Positions 8,584 through 18,400 of a DNA stretch of 64,000 nucleotides are shown here, piece by piece. How positions within the stretch are numbered: position 1 is the first letter of the stretch; the number at the start of each line of letters is the position of its first letter. This stretch comes from Jatrophihabitans_A sp035248685 (GTDB taxonomy: Bacteria; Actinomycetota; Actinomycetes; Mycobacteriales; Jatrophihabitantaceae). Below the pieces are notes generated by a model. It searched no databases. It saw nothing but the letters and a program-made list of their open reading frames with translations, and was not told the origin of the DNA. The DNA lies in NCBI GenBank assembly GCA_035248685.1, contig DATFHF010000033.1, positions 74,008 to 138,007 of the forward strand, in the 5' to 3' direction. Made by a program: the position numbers and the translations under genes.

Positions 8584-9071
8584 ATCACGATTGCGAGCGT
8601 GCCGCCGCAGGCCTCTCTCAGCCGAGCCGCGTATGCGCTCAATGCGGCTTCATGCTATGGCTACCGCTTGCCTCCTTACGGGTCAGTACGGCAGGTCTTT
8701 ACAACGATGGTCGTTTTCCCGGTCGCTCCCTGCTCGCGCTTAACGAGCATTACCTAGATCTACTTGACGTTCCGGACGATGTCATGCGGCTGTATTTGCA
8801 GGATCTACGTGACCTGCGGGCAGCGCTCACCAAAGCCACGGGCGCCGCGAGAATCAACTATGCCGTGCTCGGCAATGCCGAACCGCACGTCCATTGGCAT
8901 GTCATACCGCGCTGCCCAGCTAACGAGCCGTTACCCGCGAAGAGTCCATGGCAGGATCCCCGGCCTAGACATCCAATGCCGCCGGCAGAACTCGTGCGAC
9001 TAAGTACAGATCTGAGAGCCTGTCTCGGGTGGCCGCCGCGAGCCGTGGTTGCTCAGCCGAAAGCCTGCTAG
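8580..9071 (+). CDS. HIT-family protein with canonical HxHxH motif
   Basis: 163 aa. The histidine-triad motif is H103-V-H105-W-H107-V-I-P-R, preceded by RINYAVLGNAEPH, which is typical of HIT nucleotide hydrolases and transferases. An N-terminal CxxC (C19, C22; CAQCGF) suggests half of a zinc site. The start overlaps the 102-aa gene. A diverged paralog lies tail-to-tail 10 bp downstream. A role in hydrolysing nucleotidyl conjugates or dinucleotides, perhaps products of the neighbouring nucleotidyltransferase, is an inference. Confidence 0.88.
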   Translation: MNHDCERAAAGLSQPSRVCAQCGFMLWLPLASLRVSTAGLYNDGRFPGRSLLALNEHYLDLLDVPDDVMRLYLQDLRDLRAALTKATGAARINYAVLGNAEPHVHWHVIPRCPANEPLPAKSPWQDPRPRHPMPPAELVRLSTDLRACLGWPPRAVVAQPKAC

Positions 9072-9081
9072 CCCGTTATTA

Positions 9082-9549
9082 CTAACTGAGAAGCTTCTGA
9101 AGGGTCTGGACTAGGTCGCGGACTGTCTTCGAATCGAGCTCCTCAAGTGGACGGCTGTCGCTCCAGGGTGGCCGCGTGGGCAGCGGTTCGACCTCGGGCT
9201 TGCGTGGAATCAGCTGTAGGTGCAGATGGGGTTCAGCGTTACCAAGCACGGCGTAGTTGATCCGTCTGCTTCCCGTCACTCGCTTGATCGCTGCACCGAC
9301 CTTGACCCCGTCGGCCCAGAAAGCGGCGCGGTCGTCAGAGGAAAGTTCCTCCAGTTGCTCGGCATGCTGGTTGAACGCGAGGATTGCTCGGCCTGGAAAA
9401 CGTGCGTCGCTATAAAGACCGAGTTGGGACGTTGTCAGCGACGCGGGAACTGGGATGTAGAGCGTGAAGCCACAGGTATGGCATCGCCACTGTGGGCCGT
9501 CGGTCATGGACGTGCACCAGTATGACCAAGGCTGTCCACGGACGGCCAT
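9082..9549 (-). CDS. HIT-family paralog with HxHxQ motif
   Basis: 155 aa, clearly homologous to its convergent neighbour (shared CxxCGF, GRFPGR/ARFPGR, RINYAVLGNAEPH). The triad reads H108-L-H110-L-Q112: the central nucleophile His is kept but the third His is Gln. HxHxQ is the GalT-type variant found in nucleotidyltransferases/phosphorylases rather than the standard hydrolases, so a transferase or phosphorylase activity is possible. An alternative start at 9507 (MTDGPQ) would give a length nearer to the paralog. Lower-GC composition matches the rest of this islet. Confidence 0.86.
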   Translation of the reverse strand: MAVRGQPWSYWCTSMTDGPQWRCHTCGFTLYIPVPASLTTSQLGLYSDARFPGRAILAFNQHAEQLEELSSDDRAAFWADGVKVGAAIKRVTGSRRINYAVLGNAEPHLHLQLIPRKPEVEPLPTRPPWSDSRPLEELDSKTVRDLVQTLQKLLS

Positions 9550-9745
9550 AGCAGGTGCGCCGGCTCAGAGCAGGCTCCTAACGGATGACTGACGGAGCGC
9601 TTCATAGCTCAGAAGCTATCAGCCATCAGCGGTCAACCCATTCAGGGAGCCGCGGTATCGAGCCGGCGCCAGCGGGGACAGGACAGTGGCGCTATCGTGC
9701 TCACTACGGCTAGTCCTGTACGTGTGGAGGTCGATCCTGCTCGAG

Positions 9746-9922
9746 ATGCGCGATTCATGTGAACGGTGCGAGCAGTCGCTCGGCCAGGACGCGGTGGCCT
9801 TTATCTGCAGCTATGAATGCACATTCTGTGCCGACTGCGTCAACGACGAACTCGCCGGCAACTGCCCTAACTGCGGTGGCGAGCTGGTGCGCCGGCCTCG
9901 GCGGTCGGCGGCGCAAGCCTGA
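9746..9922 (+). CDS. DUF1272 small zinc-finger-like protein
   Basis: About 58 aa with four CxxC-type pairs: CERC, ICSYECTFCADC and CPNCGGELVRRP, the DUF1272 pattern; likely a zinc-binding protein of unknown role. The ATG at 9746 is the conservative start. Family members usually begin MLEMRD, and here LLEMRD is preceded by GGAGG at 9726-9730, so a CTG start at 9737 is quite possible. No partner gene is evident; neighbours face the other way. Confidence 0.82.
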   Translation: MRDSCERCEQSLGQDAVAFICSYECTFCADCVNDELAGNCPNCGGELVRRPRRSAAQA

Positions 9923-10039
9923 CGGCACCCTGCCGATGTGTCCCCGGTTTTGTGCGCCATGGTCCACAGAACCCGGGACACTTTTGGACGACATGACTCG
10001 ACCCGCCGACCGACAGGCCGGCGGGTCGAGCTGCCTGAG

Positions 10040-10483
10040 CTATTCGGTTCTGCCGGACCCAAGGTCCGGGTCGTTGTCACGAGCTCCCAGGTCTGGGTCG
10101 TTGTCAGCCGCTCCCAGATCCGGATCGGCCGCCGCGCCTCGCTCATGCAGCCGCGGATCGAGTTTTGCCGCCCGTTCCTGCAACTCCTGTGCCGCGGTAC
10201 GTTCGCGTTCGGCATCGGCGATCCGCGCCTGAGCCTCCCGCTCTGCTTCGGAAGCTCGCAACTCCGCGTCGGCCCGAGCACGCTGAGCGGCGGCAACCTG
10301 CTCCTCCGCGGCCGCCTGGACCGCGTCGGCTCGAACTGCTCGCTGCTGCGACTCGGCGAGGTGTTCCTGAGCCCGCGCCTGTCGCTGTGCCGTCTGGCGC
10401 GCTCGCATTCGAGGCAGCACGAACAATGCGAGCAGCACCAGCACTACCACGATGATGATGAGCACGATGATGAACGTCTTCAT
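10040..10483 (-). CDS. Small membrane protein with cytoplasmic coiled coil
   Basis: 147 aa: an N-terminal membrane segment (about residues 4-24, very Ile/Val/Leu-rich), a short RMRARQ basic stop-transfer, then a long Ala/Glu/Arg/Gln helix likely to be coiled coil (30-110), and three C-terminal copies of DPDLG separated by about ten residues. A strong ribosome site (gggaggttgct) precedes the ATG. No family function is known to me; a scaffold or envelope-stress role would be speculation. Confidence 0.72.
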   Translation of the reverse strand: MKTFIIVLIIIVVVLVLLALFVLPRMRARQTAQRQARAQEHLAESQQRAVRADAVQAAAEEQVAAAQRARADAELRASEAEREAQARIADAERERTAAQELQERAAKLDPRLHERGAAADPDLGAADNDPDLGARDNDPDLGSGRTE

Positions 10484-10543
10484 AGCAACCTCCCGAACCT
10501 GGAGGCTACGCGCATAGCTAACAGCGTCAGCAGGCAGCCACGC

Positions 10544-11410
10544 TCAGCCTTCCTGGAAGACGATCTGCTCGGGTGGCAGGGTGAGCTTCAGGGTCTGTCC
10601 CTTGCGCTGAACCAGGGTGTCCAGGTGGGTCGCCTGACCGGCCGGCACGGTGAACAGCTTGTCGTCGCTGGTTTGCAGGAATGCCGGGAAACCGGCCAGG
10701 CTGACCTTGTTCGGCTCGTCCAGGGTCAGGTATCCGGCCAGTCGCCGGAACAGCTTCGGCAGGATCACCAACTGGTCGCTCAGCTGGGCGCGGGAGGTGA
10801 GCTTGAAACCGGGCAGGGTCGCGTCGTGCTCCCAGACCCCCTTGCCGGCATGCCGGGCGGCGATCGCGACATCGGCCAAGGCGTTACGCAGATCCACGAA
10901 CAGCTGGGAGTAGAACGTCGGGTAAACCCAGCCGTCGGCCAGCAGGCGGTAGTTCACCGACCGCTTCAGCTCGGCGACCTCGACGTATACCGGCTTGCCG
11001 GTGCCGCCCCGCCGCTGGCCGCCGTAGGCGAAGGCGACCGCGCGGCCGTACTTGTCGGCGAACTTGGTGAGGATGTAGCCCGGTACCTCGGCCGGCATGG
11101 AGGACGTGACGATGTTGCGGTTATCGCGCTGGACGTCGGTGAAGCCGAGCAACTCCAGCAACGCAGTGGCCGCTCCGCCGCCCAACGCGGCCGGTTGGTG
11201 CCACGGGTGCGCCGCACCTGGCGGGGTGTAGTGGGTTTCCAGCGCGTCGATGGCGTCCAACCGAAGTTGGGCGCCGCCGGACGCGTTGGTCCGTACCTTC
11301 AGCCCGGCATCGGCGAAGGCCGTCGGCACATCGGGATAGAAACGAACCGAATCTCCGTCCGGCGAGGCCCCTATCAAGCGGTACTTGCCGGCAATTGCGA
11401 TCAGTGGCAT
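10544..11410 (-). CDS. Staphylococcal-nuclease-like domain protein
   Basis: 288 aa from the ATG at 11410 (longer frames upstream are antisense to the dehydrogenase gene). The first half resembles an SNase/thermonuclease OB fold: FYPDVPTAF then LRLDAIDALETHY, equivalent to the RLxGIDAPE segment with Arg, Asp and Glu of the active site. There is no signal peptide, so it is probably cytosolic. The C-terminal half (HAGKGVWEHDATLPG to LPPEQIVFQEG) has no motif I know. Nuclease activity is plausible but not shown by sequence alone. Confidence 0.7.
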   Translation of the reverse strand: MPLIAIAGKYRLIGASPDGDSVRFYPDVPTAFADAGLKVRTNASGGAQLRLDAIDALETHYTPPGAAHPWHQPAALGGGAATALLELLGFTDVQRDNRNIVTSSMPAEVPGYILTKFADKYGRAVAFAYGGQRRGGTGKPVYVEVAELKRSVNYRLLADGWVYPTFYSQLFVDLRNALADVAIAARHAGKGVWEHDATLPGFKLTSRAQLSDQLVILPKLFRRLAGYLTLDEPNKVSLAGFPAFLQTSDDKLFTVPAGQATHLDTLVQRKGQTLKLTLPPEQIVFQEG

Positions 11411-11512
11411 GGCTACCTCCGGTCGGGAGCGTAATACGACGGTCAGCCGAAAGGAGCGCGAAACCAGCCGGTTGGTACACCCGGCGATAGTTCGGTGCGG
11501 TACAAAGGGCTC

Positions 11513-12556
11513 GTGCGTGCCGTGCTGATCTCCGCCTTCGCAGATACGCCGTCGCTGGTCACGGTGGCCGATCCGCAACCCCGACCCGACGGCGCGGTGG
11601 TAAAGGTCGAGGCGACCGGCCTGTGCCGCAGCGATTGGCACGGTTGGCAAGGGCACGACCCGGATATCGTGCTGCCGCACGTGCCTGGCCACGAACTGGC
11701 CGGCACCATCGCGGCCGTGGGTAGCCAGGTCAGCTGGTGGCAGCCGGGTGACCGGGTGGCGGTGCCCTTCATCTGCGCCTGCGGCCACTGCGCGCAGTGT
11801 CGCGCCGGCCATCAGCAGGTGTGCACCGAGCAACTGCAACCAGGCTTCAACTACTGGGGATCCTTCGCCGAGTACGTGGCCATCCCATTCGCCGAAGTGA
11901 ACCTGGTGGTACTGCCACCGCAGGTGTCGTTCGACACCGCGGCCGCGCTGGGCTGCCGGTTCGCCACCTCGTACCGAGCAGTCGTCTCGGTAGCCGCGGT
12001 ACGTCCGGGGGAGTGGCTGGCGGTCTTCGGCTGCGGTGGGGTCGGGCTGTCGGCGGTGATGATCGCGGCCGCGGCCGGTGCTCGGGTGATCGCGGTGGAT
12101 CCGCAGCCGGCTGCCCGCGAGCTGGCCGGCCGGCACGGTGCCGAGCAACTGCTGCCGGTGGCGCCGGATATCGCCGACCAGATCGTGGAACTGACCGGCG
12201 GCGGCGCGGATGTGACCATCGACGCGATCGGCGCCGAATCGGTGGTACAGGCCTGCCTGCGTTCGCTGCGGCCGCGCGGGCGGCACGTCCAGATCGGCCT
12301 GCTGCCCGAACCGGTGCGGCTGGACCTGTCGATGCTGGCGTTTCGGGAACTGAGCTGGCTCGGTAGCCACGGCATCGCCGCGCACGACATGCCCCGGTTG
12401 TTGGAGCTCGTCGGCTCAGGAGCGCTGCGGCCCGACCAGCTCATCACCAGCCGGATCCCGCTCACCGGTGTCGGGCAGGCGCTGGCCGACATGACCACCT
12501 CGAACAGCCCCGGCATCACCATGATCCGTCCCGAGCTGACCGAACCGTCGGCCTGA
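11513..12556 (+). CDS. Zinc-dependent alcohol dehydrogenase family protein
   Basis: Medium-chain NAD(P)-dependent alcohol dehydrogenase, 347 aa from the GTG at 11513 (MRAVLISAF-type start). Catalytic zinc ligands are seen in GLCRSDWHG and PGHELAG; the structural zinc site is CACGHCAQCRAGHQQVC; the Rossmann motif is GCGGVGLSAVM. A cytosolic enzyme; substrate unknown. It converges on a PAP2 gene whose predicted end runs 141 bp into this gene on the other strand. Confidence 0.93.
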   Translation: MRAVLISAFADTPSLVTVADPQPRPDGAVVKVEATGLCRSDWHGWQGHDPDIVLPHVPGHELAGTIAAVGSQVSWWQPGDRVAVPFICACGHCAQCRAGHQQVCTEQLQPGFNYWGSFAEYVAIPFAEVNLVVLPPQVSFDTAAALGCRFATSYRAVVSVAAVRPGEWLAVFGCGGVGLSAVMIAAAAGARVIAVDPQPAARELAGRHGAEQLLPVAPDIADQIVELTGGGADVTIDAIGAESVVQACLRSLRPRGRHVQIGLLPEPVRLDLSMLAFRELSWLGSHGIAAHDMPRLLELVGSGALRPDQLITSRIPLTGVGQALADMTTSNSPGITMIRPELTEPSA

Positions 12557-13312
12557 CAGCTCGACTCCGGCGATCGAGCCGGCAAGCAGCACCGCGGCCA
12601 CGATGCCGTCCAGCCAGAAGTGGTTGGCGGTGGCCACCACCACGAAGCAGGTCAGCAGCGGATGCAGCAGCACCCACCAGCGCAGCCGCCCGGTGCCCAC
12701 CGTGAGCACCGCCCAGGCCACCAGCAACGCCCAGCCGACGTGCACCGACGGCATCGCCGACAACTGATCGACCGAAATTCCGCTTATGCCATAGACGGAT
12801 TGCCCGTACTGAGCGGCGGTGTCGACGAAACCCAGCTGCGGTAGCAGCCGCGGTGGGGCCACCGGGATCAGTTGGATCAGCAGCGATGAGGCGGTCAGTG
12901 CGACCAGCACGTTGCGCACCCGGGGGTATCGATCGCGATGGCGGACGAACAGCCACAGCAGCAGCAGGCCGAGTGCGGTGAAATGCATTGCCGCGTAGAA
13001 CCAGTTGGCGCCCTGCGCGAGCAGCGGATGGCCGGTGATCGTTCGTTGGACGGTTCGCTCGGACGGCAGCGGCAGCCAGCGCCGTTCCCACTCCGCGATC
13101 CAGCGACCGCGGCTCAACGCACCGGACGGGCCGAGCACCGAGACCGACGCGGCGAGCTGCCACAGGCTGTACAGCGCGGCCACCAACGCCGACTCTCGTA
13201 GGTACGGTGCCAACCGTGCGGTGCGGCCGCCGCGGTAGCCGGCCACCGATCCCACGGCCAGCCCGAAGGACAGTGCGGCCGCCGGCTGCCAGGCCAGTTG
13301 CAGGTTCTGCAT
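12416..13312 (-). CDS. PAP2/inositolphosphotransferase-like membrane protein
   Basis: 298 aa with about six membrane segments. PAP2 signature parts are SAMPSVHVGWALL and, about 45 residues on, ATANHFWLDGIVAA, with the catalytic histidines. This PAP2_3 type is related to inositol-phosphorylceramide synthases and lipid phosphatases of Mycobacteriales. The start is the ATG at 13312, 44 bp after the GH15 stop, so the two are probably cotranscribed. The last 45 or so residues are hydrophilic and antisense to the 3' end of the dehydrogenase gene. Confidence 0.85.
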   Translation of the reverse strand: MQNLQLAWQPAAALSFGLAVGSVAGYRGGRTARLAPYLRESALVAALYSLWQLAASVSVLGPSGALSRGRWIAEWERRWLPLPSERTVQRTITGHPLLAQGANWFYAAMHFTALGLLLLWLFVRHRDRYPRVRNVLVALTASSLLIQLIPVAPPRLLPQLGFVDTAAQYGQSVYGISGISVDQLSAMPSVHVGWALLVAWAVLTVGTGRLRWWVLLHPLLTCFVVVATANHFWLDGIVAAVLLAGSIAGVELSGRRFGQLGTDHGDAGAVRGGHVGQRLPDTGERDPAGDELVGPQRS

Positions 13313-13356
13313 CCGCCCCCGATCTCCGTATCCCGACAGGTTAAGGTCCGTCCGAG

Positions 13357-15255
13357 TCACTCGACGGAATGCTGCTCCTCCAGTGCGATCACATGCATGA
13401 CCGCGTTGATCAGCGCCAGGTGGGTGAACGCCTGCGGGAAGTTGCCGAGGTGTTGCCCGGTACGCGGATCGATCTCTTCGGCATACAGGTCCAGCGGCCC
13501 GGCGAAGGACAGCAGCTTGGCGCATAGCTTCCGGGCCCGGTGGTACTCGCCGATCTCGCACAACGCCGACACCAGCCAGAACGAGCAGATGGTGAATGTG
13601 CCCTCTTCACCGGTGAAACCGTCATCGGTCTGCTCGGTGCGGTAGCGCAGCACCAGCCCGTCCTCGGTCAACTCGTCGGCGATGGCCAGCACGGTCGCCC
13701 GCATCCGCGGATCGTCCGGCGGCAAGAAACGGACCAGCACCGCCAGCAACAGCGAGGCATCCAGCGCGGTGCTGCCGTAGTACTGGGTGAGCACGCCCCG
13801 CTCGTCCACCCCGTGCGCCAGCACGTCCTGCCGGATCTCCTCCGCGGCCTGCTCCCATTCGGCGGCCTCGGCGTCCTGACCGATCATGCTGGCCAGCCGG
13901 GCGCCACGATCCACCGCTACCCAGCACATGATCTTGGACGAGGTGAAGTGCTGCGGTTCGCCACGCACCTCCCACATGCCGGCATCGGGCTCACGCCAGT
14001 TCTTCAGCGCGGCGTTGACCTGCTTGCCAAGGATCGGCCAGATCCGGCCGTCCAAGTGATCGGCCGCCTTCGAATGCAGGTACACCGAGTCCAGCAGGGC
14101 ACCCCAGACGTCGTGCTGACGCTGGGCGTAGGCGGCGTTGCCGATCCGGACCGGCCGAGAATCCTGGTAGCCGGCCAAGTGGTTCAGCTCGTGCTCGTCC
14201 AGATCCCGCTCACCATTGATGCCGTACATGATCTGGAGGTCCGGGTCGCCCTCGGCCAGGTCGGCGATGAAGGAGAAGAAGTCGACCGCCTCCCAGTCGA
14301 AGCCGAGCGAGTACATGCCCCACAGCGCGAATGTGCCGTCGCGGATCCAGCAGTACCGGTAGTCGTAGTTGCGCCCGCCGCCGATGGTCTCCGGCAGCGA
14401 GGTGGTGGCGGCCGCGCAGATCGCCCCGGTCGGCGCATAGGTCAGCCCCTTCAGGGTGAGCGCGCTGCGCTGTAAGTAGTGCCGCCACGGGTGGTCGGGA
14501 AAGTCACCGCGAGCCAGCCAGTGCTGCCAGTGATGGGCCGTCCATACCAGCCTGGCGTAGGCCTGCTGGTAGTCGGTGGGCGGCGGCGGGCCACCCCAGG
14601 ACAGCGCCACGTAGCGGACGTCGCCCTCCTTCAGCAAGGTTCGGCTGGCGGCCTGACCGCCCTCGAGCCCGAGCCGCATGTCAGTGGTCAGGGTCAGCAT
14701 CAGCGGGCTGTGCTCGGCGTGCGCCTGAGCCTGGTGATAGACCAGATCGGTGTATTCCCAGCGGACATAGCTGCGGCCGTAGTCCAGCACCGGCTCGCAT
14801 TGCATGACCACCTGCACTTCGCCGGACACGCACCGGATCGTGCGCAGCAGGGTGTGTTCGGCGTCGTAGTCGGTGGGCGTGCGCCGCTGGCTCCGGGACA
14901 GCTCGGAGTCATGTCGCCACGGACCGATCAGCAGCACATCCCGGACGATGATCCAACCGGTCGCAGTGCCCCAGCTGGTCTCCAGGATCATCGTGCCCGG
15001 TAGGTAGCGGCGGGCCGCCGGCACGCTGATGTCGTCCGGGGCCAGCACGAAACTGCCGGCGTGCCGATCGAGGATCGTGCCGAAGACGCTGGCCGAATCC
15101 ATCCGCGGCAGGCACATCCAGTCGACGGAGCCACCCGGTGTCACCAGCGCGGTCACCTCACCGTCACTGAGAAAGCCGTAGTCACCGATCGGGACGGTGC
15201 GGGCGCGGGTTTTGCGTCCGGGACGATGACCGGTCAGCCGGCTCGGAGTCGTCAT
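13357..15255 (-). CDS. Glycoside hydrolase family 15 protein (trehalase/glucoamylase-like)
   Basis: 632 aa from the ATG at 15255. The N-terminal beta-rich region begins PIGDYGFLSDGEVTALVTPGGSVDWMCLPR, the hallmark of the Rv2402/MSMEG_4535 group, where the mycobacterial member is a trehalase. The catalytic alpha/alpha barrel contains NYDYRYCWIRDGTFALWGMY and, near the end, EEGTFTICSFWLVSALCEIGEYHRAR. There is no signal peptide, so it is cytosolic. The likely reaction is hydrolysis of trehalose or another alpha-glucoside. Confidence 0.92.
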   Translation of the reverse strand: MTTPSRLTGHRPGRKTRARTVPIGDYGFLSDGEVTALVTPGGSVDWMCLPRMDSASVFGTILDRHAGSFVLAPDDISVPAARRYLPGTMILETSWGTATGWIIVRDVLLIGPWRHDSELSRSQRRTPTDYDAEHTLLRTIRCVSGEVQVVMQCEPVLDYGRSYVRWEYTDLVYHQAQAHAEHSPLMLTLTTDMRLGLEGGQAASRTLLKEGDVRYVALSWGGPPPPTDYQQAYARLVWTAHHWQHWLARGDFPDHPWRHYLQRSALTLKGLTYAPTGAICAAATTSLPETIGGGRNYDYRYCWIRDGTFALWGMYSLGFDWEAVDFFSFIADLAEGDPDLQIMYGINGERDLDEHELNHLAGYQDSRPVRIGNAAYAQRQHDVWGALLDSVYLHSKAADHLDGRIWPILGKQVNAALKNWREPDAGMWEVRGEPQHFTSSKIMCWVAVDRGARLASMIGQDAEAAEWEQAAEEIRQDVLAHGVDERGVLTQYYGSTALDASLLLAVLVRFLPPDDPRMRATVLAIADELTEDGLVLRYRTEQTDDGFTGEEGTFTICSFWLVSALCEIGEYHRARKLCAKLLSFAGPLDLYAEEIDPRTGQHLGNFPQAFTHLALINAVMHVIALEEQHSVE

Positions 15256-15380
15256 GGCTGCACCACCTTCGGCGAACGGGCGTCGCCACCTAGCTGATTG
15301 TGCCTGTTGGTCGGCCCCCGGACCGCTCGATCGGGTGCCGGCAGGTGATCGGGTTGATGGACGTGCCGGCCCGGACATGG

Positions 15381-15416
15381 TGCAGGCCCCGCCGGAAGCT
15401 TCCGGCGGGACCTGCA
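15381..15416 (-). terminator. Hairpin terminator after the subtilase gene
   Basis: A 22-bp perfect palindrome core (15388-15409, CCCGCCGGAAG and its complement) is extended by TGCAGG/CCTGCA arms. It lies 14 bp beyond the subtilase stop on the minus strand. Confidence 0.8.
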
Positions 15417-15429
15417 ACTCCAATCGGTG

Positions 15430-18400
15430 TTACGGGGTGACGCTCTGGATCACCACGTCACCGGAGCCGACCAGCACATTGCTGTCGGTGGCCACCCGCA
15501 CGTTGCCGAGTAGCACCCGACCGGCAGCCGGCGCCGAGTTGGCGGTCACCGTGGCCGGCACCGTCCACTGGCCACCGGCCGGCCGCAGCGCGTTCGCGTC
15601 GGTCACCGAGATCGAGCCGAACACCGGGTTGGTGAACACGTCCACGTAGTTGTACGCAGTCGAGCCGGTCGGTGCCGCGAAGCCGTCCACCAGGGTCACC
15701 CAGGCGCCCGGCGCCGGGTTGCTGATGGTAACCGACTCCTCGGCGTCACCGTCCGCCGACTGCCCCGCCAGCACGCAGCTACCGGTCGTGCAGTTGTAGA
15801 CGTACAGATCCAGGTCGGCACCCGGATCGCTCGGGCTGCCGATGGTGGCCCGCAGCGACGTCGAGCCCGCTGCCACGTTCACCACCCGCTGCTGCTGGAT
15901 CCCGACGGCGATGGTCGGGTTGGCTTGCAGCGCGCTGCCGAAGGTGGAACCGACCGCCCGGCCGGTGAAGTTACCGAACAGGTTGGTCAGCGTGTAGCTG
16001 CGGGCGATCGGCGTCCCGACCGTCGCCGAGGCGATGGTGTCCGGGTTCGGCGAGACCGAGGCACCCAGGATCGAGGTGGTCAGGGTGTACGGCGCGTTCT
16101 CCACATCGGAGGTGCGCCGTGCCTCGACCGTGACCTCCCAGACGCCGGCCAGCGGGTTGCTGGTGGTGCGGCTGGTCGGCGATCCGGAGCAGGAGCCGGA
16201 GGACGGGTTGTAGCAGCTGAGCGAGGAGTTGTCCTCCAGGCCGACGCCGTACGGGTGGAACCGCAGGAACCGGATCTGGCCGGCGCCCGGGGTGTTGCCG
16301 CCGCCTACCAGGTCGACCTTCAGTGCCGGCACCCCGGCCGGCACGGTGAAGAAGTAGCTGATGGCCTGGTTGCGCCCGATCGTGCCGGAGTGGCTGATCG
16401 AGTAGTTGTTGCCGGCGGAGAACTGCTCGGCGGCGACCACCGTGTTCAGCGTCTGCTTGTCGATACCGGTGGTGGCCGGGTCGTCGAGGTTCAGGATCGC
16501 CGAGTGCGTGCCGACGCTGGTCGGGTGCACGGTCACGGTGAGGGTCTTCGGGGAGTTCAGCGGCAGCGCGATGGAACCGGCCGTCGAGAAGGTCCCGTCA
16601 TTGCCCACCCAGCTCAGGTTGTAGAGGGTGGTACCGCCACCGCCCGAGGTGCGGATGAAGGTGTAGGTACGGGTGTAGCTGTCACCGGCGTTGACACCCT
16701 CCCGGTCGTAGATGCCCTCACCCTTGCCCGGCGTGGCCAGGAAGCCGGAGAGGACGGTGTGCACGTCCACCGAGGAGCTGATGTCGACCGGCTTGATGTT
16801 GGTCTTCAGCTGGTTCCAGGCGGCGTTCACGTCGATCAGGCCGTTGCCCTGCTCGTAGGCGCCGTAGCGGGGCAGGAACCGAGCGGTGGAGGTCAGCGCC
16901 TCGCGAACCTGGGCCGGCTTGCTCTGCACGCCGGCCTGCTTGGCGGCACTCACCAGCAGCGCACCGGCGCCGGCGGCCTGCGGAGAGGCCATCGAGGTGC
17001 CCTGCAGCATCGAGTAACCGGCCGGCAGCGCGTAGGTGCCGGGCACCGGGCTGGACTCCTCCCACATCGGGGTGGTGGAGATGGCCGAGCCGGGTGCGAC
17101 GAAGTCCGGCTTGAAGCCGCCGTCCTCCCGCGGTCCGCGCGAGGAGAACGGGTGCAGGTTGTCGGCGTAGCTGGAGTCCGAACCGTAGTTCTTCTGCCAG
17201 CTGTCCTTGCTGATGTAGGAGCCGACGGCGAGCACGTGCGAGGCAACCGCCGGGTCACCGATGGTGTTGAGGCCGTTGCCGTTGTTGCCGGCCGAGATAA
17301 ACATCTGCACGTTGTACTGGTCGATCAGCCGGTTGTAGAGGACCGTCCGGGTGTTGTTGCCGTCGTTGAGGGCCGGCAGGCCGCCGATCGACATGTTGAT
17401 CACATCGACGTTGCCCTGCTTGGCGATGAAGGTCATGCCCTCGATCAGCGCGTGCGAGGTGCAGCCGGTGATGAACATGCAGACCCGGACCGCCTTGAGC
17501 TTGGCGCCGGGAGCCGCGCCGGACATGGCACCGCCGAACATGCCGTTCGCCGCGGTGATGCCGGCCACGTGGGTGCCGTGCTCGCCGGAGACGATGCCGA
17601 TGTTCACGGCTTTGTCCTTGCCGTCGGTCTGCACGACGAACGGCATCGACTCGTGCGCCTGGGTGGCCGGGTTGTCGGTGCCGAAGTGACCGATGTCGAA
17701 CTTCTTCGCGTAGTCGGTCATCGCGGCGTCATCAGTGAAGTCGTTGTTCTGGTTGGTGTCGACGCGCACCGTGTTGGCTGCGGTGTCCCAGAGCACGCCG
17801 AACTTGTCGTTGCTGTCGCCGTCCCGGTTGACGTCGCTGCCGACCTCGCCGCCGAGCCGCGGGTCGCCTTCGTTGAAGACGGCCACCCGGTAGTTGCCGG
17901 CGAGTGCGGTGTAGCTGACGCCCTGGTAGCTGAAGCTGGGCCCGCTCACCTGGGTGGACATGTTCAGCCAGGTCGGGTCGTCATCGGTGAACGGGTCGGT
18001 CGCGGTCACCCAGTCGGTGATCTTGCGCTCGCCGGTCGTGGTGGTGGCCAGGGCCGGGTGGTCCAGGTCGATGCCGGAGTCCACGATGCCGATGGTGACG
18101 CCGCGACCGTCCCAGGTCGGGTGTGCGGCGGTGAAGGCGGCCGCACCGGTGTCCCGGATCGGCATGTACGGGTTGTCCCGCGGGGTGCTCGGGCCGGGCG
18201 GCGTCTGCGGCGTGGGCGCCTGGGTACCAGCCGGCTCCGGCTGGTCCAGCGGAATGACCTCGTCGAGGTCGGCGGCCACGATGTCGGTCAGGTTCGCGGC
18301 GGCCTCTACCTTGCCGACCGGTACGACGGCGCGGACGTAGCTCACGTCGCTGTCGCTCTTGCTGATGACTGCGCCCAGCGCCTGCAGGCCGCTGATAACC

